Made by a program: the position numbers and the translations under genes
The notes under the pieces: generated by a model
What the model was told of the DNA's origin: nothing
What the model saw: only the letters and a program-made list of their open reading frames with translations
The model's database searches: none
Shown: positions 5,827 to 8,813 of the stretch, in pieces
Numbering within the stretch: the first letter of the stretch is position 1
How the letters are laid out: each line of letters starts with the position of its first letter
Assembly (NCBI GenBank): GCA_046726275.1
Contig: JBKPAF010000046.1
Span: 1 to 8,813, forward strand
Direction of reading: 5' to 3'
Length of the DNA: 8,813 bases
Origin: DASXTW01 sp046726275
GTDB lineage: Bacteria; Actinomycetota; UBA4738

Positions 5827-6609
5827 TTGCCCATTCTCGTGACGATCGAGACGATCGCCCTGATTCTGCTGAGCCTGCTGGTGGCGGGATTGCTCAGAAG
5901 CCACGCGGAGATCCTCCGGCGGCTCGCCACCTCCGATGAGCGGCCGGAGGCACCGGCCATCGACCCGACAAGCCTTGCGGACCGGGATGCGGCGCCCGCG
6001 GAGGACATCAGGGGAACGACCCTGGCCGGCGAGCCCGTCAAGCTGGCCCCGGCCGGCGGAGGCCGGAGCAGCCTGATCGCCTTCCTCTCGAGCGGCTGCT
6101 CGACGTGCGGAGCGTTCTGGAAGGCGTTCTCCGATGACCTCACGGAGACGTTGCCGCCAAGCGCCCGCCTCATCGTGGTAACCAAGGACTCAAGCCACGA
6201 GAGCCCATCGAGGTTGCGCGAGCTCGCTCCCCCCGACGTCCCGGTGGTCATGTCCTCGGCGGCGTGGGACGGGTACGGGGTGCCGATGATGCCGTACTTC
6301 GTGTACGTGGACGGGGCGTCGGGCCGGATCGTCGGGGAAGGAACGGCCGAAGCATGGCCTCAGGTGGCGTCGCTGCTTCGGGACGCCATGCTCGACGCGG
6401 AGATGGCTCAGGCGAGGAACGGGAAATCGACTCCCAGCGACGGATGGGCCGAGAACGGCCATGGCCTCGTCCCGGAGGCTCCGGTTCCTTCCTCCCGCCC
6501 AGCCGGAGCAGCAGGTCGCTCCAGCCGCGCGGACGAGGAACTGCGGGCGGCCGGGGTCGGGCCCGCTCACCCGAGCCTGTACGGTCCCGGCGACCCGACC
6601 GCGCGGTGA
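5827..6609 (+). CDS. Membrane-anchored MauD/TlpA-like thiol-disulfide oxidoreductase
   Basis: This 260-residue protein has one N-terminal membrane segment (residues 3-23), then RSHAEILRRL, a layout typical of MauD. An acidic/Pro linker follows, and then a thioredoxin-fold domain at about 55-210. The active-site motif is C91-S-T-C94 in FLSSGCSTCGAFW. The cis-Pro is P156 in VPMMPYFVYVDG, preceded by VVMSSAAWDGYGV. It probably faces outside the membrane and oxidises or shuffles disulfides in the neighbouring 24-Cys MauA-like protein, as MauD is thought to do for the methylamine dehydrogenase light chain. This partner assignment is inferred from gene order. The start is TTG 5827, chosen by the AAGGAGG site and because it places the membrane segment at the N-terminus. 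An unusual tail from about 210 to 260 is rich in Gly, Pro, Ser and Arg and looks disordered. It follows the MauA-like stop by 34 nt. Confidence 0.86.
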   Translation: MPILVTIETIALILLSLLVAGLLRSHAEILRRLATSDERPEAPAIDPTSLADRDAAPAEDIRGTTLAGEPVKLAPAGGGRSSLIAFLSSGCSTCGAFWKAFSDDLTETLPPSARLIVVTKDSSHESPSRLRELAPPDVPVVMSSAAWDGYGVPMMPYFVYVDGASGRIVGEGTAEAWPQVASLLRDAMLDAEMAQARNGKSTPSDGWAENGHGLVPEAPVPSSRPAGAAGRSSRADEELRAAGVGPAHPSLYGPGDPTAR

Positions 6610-6614
6610 GAGGG

Positions 6615-6623
6615 AAAGGAGGG
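6615..6623 (+). promoter_or_regulatory. Strong Shine-Dalgarno AAAGGAGGG before a 26-codon ORF
   Basis: AAAGGAGGG begins 5 nt after the MauD-like stop and sits 2-3 nt before ATG 6626. The spacing is short but the match is nearly full consensus. It is the only strong ribosome-binding site between the MauD-like gene and the polytopic membrane protein at 6770, which itself lacks a good one. Confidence 0.6.
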
Positions 6624-6625
6624 AG

Positions 6626-6706
6626 ATGCCTTTGCCTTCGGCCCTGGTCGGCTTGGGCCTGGGACTGGCGCTGATCGGGGCGTTCCGGTCCATGTGGTCC
6701 CCCTGA
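6626..6706 (+). CDS. 26-residue hydrophobic small ORF (possible micropeptide or leader)
   Basis: The ORF begins MPLPSALVGLGLGLALIG and ends AFRSMWSP, so most of it could be one membrane-spanning helix. It has a strong Shine-Dalgarno (6615-6623) and G/C-rich third positions. The stop TGA 6704-6706 is in the same frame as the membrane protein starting at 6770, and no other stop lies between them. Three readings fit: a genuine micropeptide, a leader whose translation delivers ribosomes to the next gene, or the true N-terminus of the next protein interrupted by a TGA (sequence error, recent mutation or readthrough). I do not recognise a family. Confidence 0.45.
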   Translation: MPLPSALVGLGLGLALIGAFRSMWSP

Positions 6707-6731
6707 GGGGAGTCGCTGCTCGGCAGCATCA

Positions 6732-6750
6732 CCCCGCTCGGGGAGCGGGG
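6732..6750 (+). other. GC-rich RNA hairpin between the small ORF and the membrane protein gene
   Basis: CCCCGCTC (6732-6739) and GAGCGGGG (6743-6750) form a perfect 8-bp stem with a GGG loop. It starts 25 nt after TGA 6706 and ends 19 nt before ATG 6770. There is no U-tract, so it is not an ordinary terminator. It could be an expression-tuning or RNA-processing element, or simply coding sequence in a GC-rich genome. Confidence 0.35.
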
Positions 6751-6769
6751 ACGCGGGTCCCACTGGGCG

Positions 6770-7315
6770 ATGACCGTGCCCTGGTACATCACGGGGTCGG
6801 TGATCGGCGGTGCCGCCCTCGGCCTGGCGCTGGGAGTCATCGGCGGCTACGTGTCCCAGCCGCTCGGCCTGTCCGCCGGCGTCGCCCTGGCCGCGCTGGC
6901 CGCGGTGATCGCGGCGGGGGTTGCCCTCGACCTCGGTGTCTTCGGGGCCCGGCTGCCAACCGTCCGTCGGCAGGTGAACGAGGAATGGCTCCATCGCTAT
7001 CGGGGATGGGTCTACGGGCTCGGCTTCGGCGTCCAGCTCGGCGTCGGGTTCTCCACGGTGGTCACCCTTTCCGCGGTGTATGGCGCCTTCGCCGCGGCGC
7101 TGCTCTCGGGGTCTCCGCGCGCCGGCCTGCTCATCGGGGCGACCTTCGGCCTCTTCCGGGCGGGCACCATCCTCTCCGTTGCCACCGTCCGCCGCGGCTC
7201 GCAGCTGGTCGCCATCGACGCTCGGCTGCGTCGGTGGGACGCCCCGGCCCGGGGCCTGTCCATCGGACTGGAAGCGATTCTTCTGGCGGCGGCGGTTGCC
7301 GCCCTGGTCAAGTGA
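6770..7315 (+). CDS. Polytopic membrane protein of unknown function, co-directional with the Mau-like genes
   Basis: This 181-residue protein has hydrophobic segments at about 5-27, 34-58, 80-112, 118-138 and 160-180, giving five or six membrane spans. A basic and acidic loop, RRQVNEEWLHRYRGWVYG, lies at about 66-83. It has no cysteine, so it is unlikely to be a CcdA/DsbD-type electron carrier, although its size and place recall MauF, a membrane protein of classical mau clusters. That comparison rests on context only. ATG 6770 lacks a clear Shine-Dalgarno. In-frame sequence from 6707 to 6769 (beginning GESLLGSITPLGERGRG) is open with 20 of 21 third positions G or C, so the real N-terminus may be upstream: a CTG at 6716 behind GGGGAG, or continuity with the 26-codon ORF across TGA 6704. 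The stop is followed 13 nt later by the next start. Confidence 0.75.
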   Translation: MTVPWYITGSVIGGAALGLALGVIGGYVSQPLGLSAGVALAALAAVIAAGVALDLGVFGARLPTVRRQVNEEWLHRYRGWVYGLGFGVQLGVGFSTVVTLSAVYGAFAAALLSGSPRAGLLIGATFGLFRAGTILSVATVRRGSQLVAIDARLRRWDAPARGLSIGLEAILLAAAVAALVK

Positions 7316-7319
7316 GGGG
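7314..7319 (+). promoter_or_regulatory. Shine-Dalgarno GAGGGG setting GTG start 7329
   Basis: GAGGGG overlaps the membrane protein's stop codon (TGA 7313-7315) and lies 9 nt before GTG 7329. The frame is open much further upstream (to 7080), but that part is out of frame with the membrane protein. Confidence 0.6.
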
Positions 7320-7328
7320 TCCTCGGTA

Positions 7329-7850
7329 GTGGAACTGTCCGGCTACGGGATCACGGTGGATCTGCCGTCCCGCTGGGAGGGGCGCATCTACAAACGCCCG
7401 GAGGGCGATCCGACGCTGCACGCGGCCAACTTCCCCCTTCCCCTCGAGGATGGCGACTTCGGCAGCGGGGCGCTCGCGGCGATGCACGCCGGCGGCGCCT
7501 TCCTGGTCGCGACCGAGTACGAACGTGCGCTGGCGGGACGAGGACTGTTCTCGCCCGTGGCGCCCGCCCCGCTCCCGGCAACGTCCGAGCTCGATCCCTG
7601 GGCGCTGCTCAGGGTGCGTCGGGGCCAGTTCGGCATCCAGCGGTTCATCACCATCGGAGGCCGCCCGTTCTGCGTCTACGTTGTGGTTGGAAGCGACCCC
7701 AGCCCGAGCGCCTTGCTAGCCGAAGCGAACGGGGTCCTCCGAACCCTGTCCGTGGTTCCCGCGGCACCCGGAGAGGAACGCATCCCGGTGTTCCACCAGG
7801 CTCCGCCCCCCGGGCGGCCGGTCGGCCCGGGCCCTCGCCGGATCGTGTGA
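7329..7850 (+). CDS. Conserved-looking protein of unknown function at the end of the Mau-like operon
   Basis: This 173-residue protein has no signal peptide or membrane segment, so it is probably cytoplasmic. I do not recognise a named family. It opens with VELSGYGITVDLPSRWEGRIYKR, a pattern (glycine, two strands, LP, aromatic W) seen at the start of PsbP/LpqN-like alpha-beta domains. A distinctive LHAANFPLPLEDGDFGSGA block spans 30-48. The second half has QFGIQRFITIGGRPFCVYVVVGS, then a helix ending VNGVLRTL-like (AEANGVLRTLSV). One Cys is present, in RPFC. The last 25 residues are a Pro/Gly/Arg tail. The PsbP-like suggestion is only a fold-level guess. Its 13-nt gap behind the membrane protein supports cotranscription. 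The stop lies 2 nt from the convergent cysS. Confidence 0.72.
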   Translation: MELSGYGITVDLPSRWEGRIYKRPEGDPTLHAANFPLPLEDGDFGSGALAAMHAGGAFLVATEYERALAGRGLFSPVAPAPLPATSELDPWALLRVRRGQFGIQRFITIGGRPFCVYVVVGSDPSPSALLAEANGVLRTLSVVPAAPGEERIPVFHQAPPPGRPVGPGPRRIV

Positions 7851-7852
7851 GG

Positions 7853-8813
7853 TCAGTCCAGCTTGGGGCGGACCCTCGTTCCCTCCGGGGTGTCCATGAC
7901 CTCCCAGCCCATCTGGGTGAGGCGGTCCCTGATCGTGTCTGACCCCGCGTAGTCCTTGGCTCGGCGAGCCTCGTCCCTCTCCCGAACCAACGACTGGACG
8001 TCCTCGGGAACCTCGAATCCCTCCCGGGCCAGGCGGTCCAGATCGAGGCCGAGGACCTGGTCCCAGGAAGCGAGCAGAGCGAACTTCTCGCCGCCCGGGA
8101 CCTCGCTCGAAGCCCGCGCTTCCTCCAGCACCACGAGCGCCGCGGGCAGGTCGAGGTCGTCCGCCACGGCATCGCGGAATCGGCGGTCCAGCTCCTGCCC
8201 GGGCTCGGAGAGACCGTCCGGTCTGGGCTCCTCCGCCCAGTCGGCCATGCGCTGACGCATGTGCGTGAGGCGGAGCTGTGCACCCTCGAGCGCCTCCCAG
8301 CTGAAGTCCATCTCGCTCCGGTACCGCGTACCCAGGCACGCCAGGCGGTAGGCCAACGGGTCGATACCCTGCTCGGCCAAATCGACGACCCGTTTGATGT
8401 TCCGGGCCGACTTCGCCATCTTCTGCCCGGACTGCTGCAGGAACCCGCCGTACACCCAGATCGACACCACCTCGTGCCCGGCCACGCCGTTCGACTGGGC
8501 GCGCTCGTCCTCGTGGTGGGGGAACTTGAGGTCGTTGCCGCCCGTGTGGACGTCGAACCGGTCGCCGAGGTACTTCATCGACATCGCCGAGCACTCCACG
8601 TGCCAGCCGGGGAACCCCTCGCCCCACGGGCTCTCCCATTTCATGAGCCGTGCCGGGGCGGCGCCCTTCCAGAGGGCGAAGTCGGCGGGGTACCGCTTGT
8701 TGGGGTCGATCTCGAGGTCCTGCCGATGTCCCGCCTGCAGCTTGTCCAGTGTGTTGCCCGAGAGCCTCCCGTAGTCGGAGAACGAGCGGACGTCGAAGTA
8801 GACGGTTCCGTCG
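7853..8813 (-). CDS. cysS: Cysteine--tRNA ligase, N-terminal part beyond the right edge
   Basis: This class I aminoacyl-tRNA synthetase charges tRNA-Cys with cysteine in the cytoplasm. The 319 C-terminal residues visible run in frame from base 8812. The portion upstream of the internal ATG 8644 reads DGTVYFDVRSFSDYG and YPADFALWKG, both typical of CysRS, so 8644 is not the start. Zinc ligands are visible as Cys (codon 8591-8593) in GWHVECSAM and His/Glu in GGNDLKFPHHEDE. The remaining zinc Cys would be off-window. The KMSKS loop reads KMAKS, with Ala from 8414-8416, followed by ARN; this is a tolerated variant in a CysRS subclass. The C-terminal region has RDEARRAKDYAGSDTIRDRL and DTPEGTR, as in full-length CysRS. 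The mycothiol ligase MshC is less likely given this C-terminal domain and the HHEDERAQS motif. Confidence 0.95.
   Translation of the reverse strand, partial: DGTVYFDVRSFSDYGRLSGNTLDKLQAGHRQDLEIDPNKRYPADFALWKGAAPARLMKWESPWGEGFPGWHVECSAMSMKYLGDRFDVHTGGNDLKFPHHEDERAQSNGVAGHEVVSIWVYGGFLQQSGQKMAKSARNIKRVVDLAEQGIDPLAYRLACLGTRYRSEMDFSWEALEGAQLRLTHMRQRMADWAEEPRPDGLSEPGQELDRRFRDAVADDLDLPAALVVLEEARASSEVPGGEKFALLASWDQVLGLDLDRLAREGFEVPEDVQSLVRERDEARRAKDYAGSDTIRDRLTQMGWEVMDTPEGTRVRPKLD

Noticed and set aside
5304..6251. Minus-strand 315-codon open frame
   Set aside because: It runs antisense across the MauA-like and MauD-like genes, both of which have clear motifs; its composition is shadow-like.
6704..6750. 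Selenocysteine insertion at TGA 6704 with the downstream hairpin as SECIS
   Set aside because: The context (MWSP before, GES after) has no redox motif, and the hairpin loop lies farther from the codon than usual for bacterial SECIS elements.
6190..6994. Overlapping minus-strand open frames
   Set aside because: Arg/Pro/Ser-rich translations antisense to the MauD tail and the membrane protein; no motif or ribosome-binding site.
7809..7831. CCCGGGC - 9 nt - GCCCGGG hairpin near the end of the last operon gene as a terminator
   Set aside because: It lies inside the coding region and has no U-tract; GC-rich coding sequence for a Pro/Gly tail explains it.
7716..8639. 307-codon minus-strand open frame
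   Set aside because: It is out of frame with cysS, whose motifs are unambiguous in the other frame.
7853..8813. MshC (mycothiol cysteine ligase) instead of CysRS
   Set aside because: The C-terminal tRNA-binding region is present, and the HHEDERAQS and DTPEGTR motifs fit CysRS.

Overview
This is a GC-rich window of about two thirds G+C, with strong G/C preference at third codon positions, several GTG and TTG starts, and tightly packed genes. The gene content is a CysRS of the actinobacterial/chloroflexal type, a DUF664-type DinB protein, an acyl-CoA dehydrogenase, a secreted FG-GAP protein and Mau-like genes. This suggests an actinobacterium, probably a deep-branching or uncultured lineage. 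A Chloroflexota member cannot be excluded, because no rRNA or other strong marker is present. I see no tRNA, rRNA, CRISPR array, insertion sequence or phage gene.

Left part (1-2810). The 3' end of an M24 (Xaa-Pro peptidase-like) gene runs to 1003 and meets a convergent DinB/DUF664 gene (1005-1529, minus). The DinB gene is divergent from an acyl-CoA dehydrogenase gene (1629-2804, plus). Their shared 99-bp spacer holds three successive inverted repeats, one of which covers the dehydrogenase's Shine-Dalgarno sequence. The dehydrogenase converges on a gene for a secreted seven-bladed FG-GAP beta-propeller (2808-4454, minus).

Central part (4455-7850). A 154-bp divergent spacer with a good sigma-70-like promoter (TTGACA at 4526) leads into an apparent plus-strand operon. 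Its genes are a MauE-family membrane protein (4609-5217), a Tat-exported cysteine-rich protein of the methylamine dehydrogenase light chain (MauA) family (5214-5792), a membrane-anchored MauD/TlpA-like thioredoxin-fold protein (5827-6609), a 26-codon hydrophobic small ORF (6626-6706), a polytopic membrane protein (6770-7315), and a protein of unknown function (7329-7850). In known mau clusters MauD and MauE support folding and disulfide formation of the MauA subunit, which carries the tryptophan tryptophylquinone (TTQ) cofactor. Here the maturation pair and the light-chain-like protein are present, but no heavy chain (MauB), MauG or amicyanin lies in the window. The light-chain-like protein keeps the quinone-bearing Trp region, as a Trp-Trp pair, but appears to have Ala where the second TTQ Trp would sit. 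It also has 24 cysteines. This orphan, TTQ-defective MauA-like cassette is the best candidate for an undescribed system here.

Right part (7853-8813). The operon converges, with a 2-nt gap, on the 3' two thirds of cysS (minus), which runs off the right edge. All three convergent gene pairs in the window are separated by only 1-3 nt, so there is no room for ordinary intergenic terminators.
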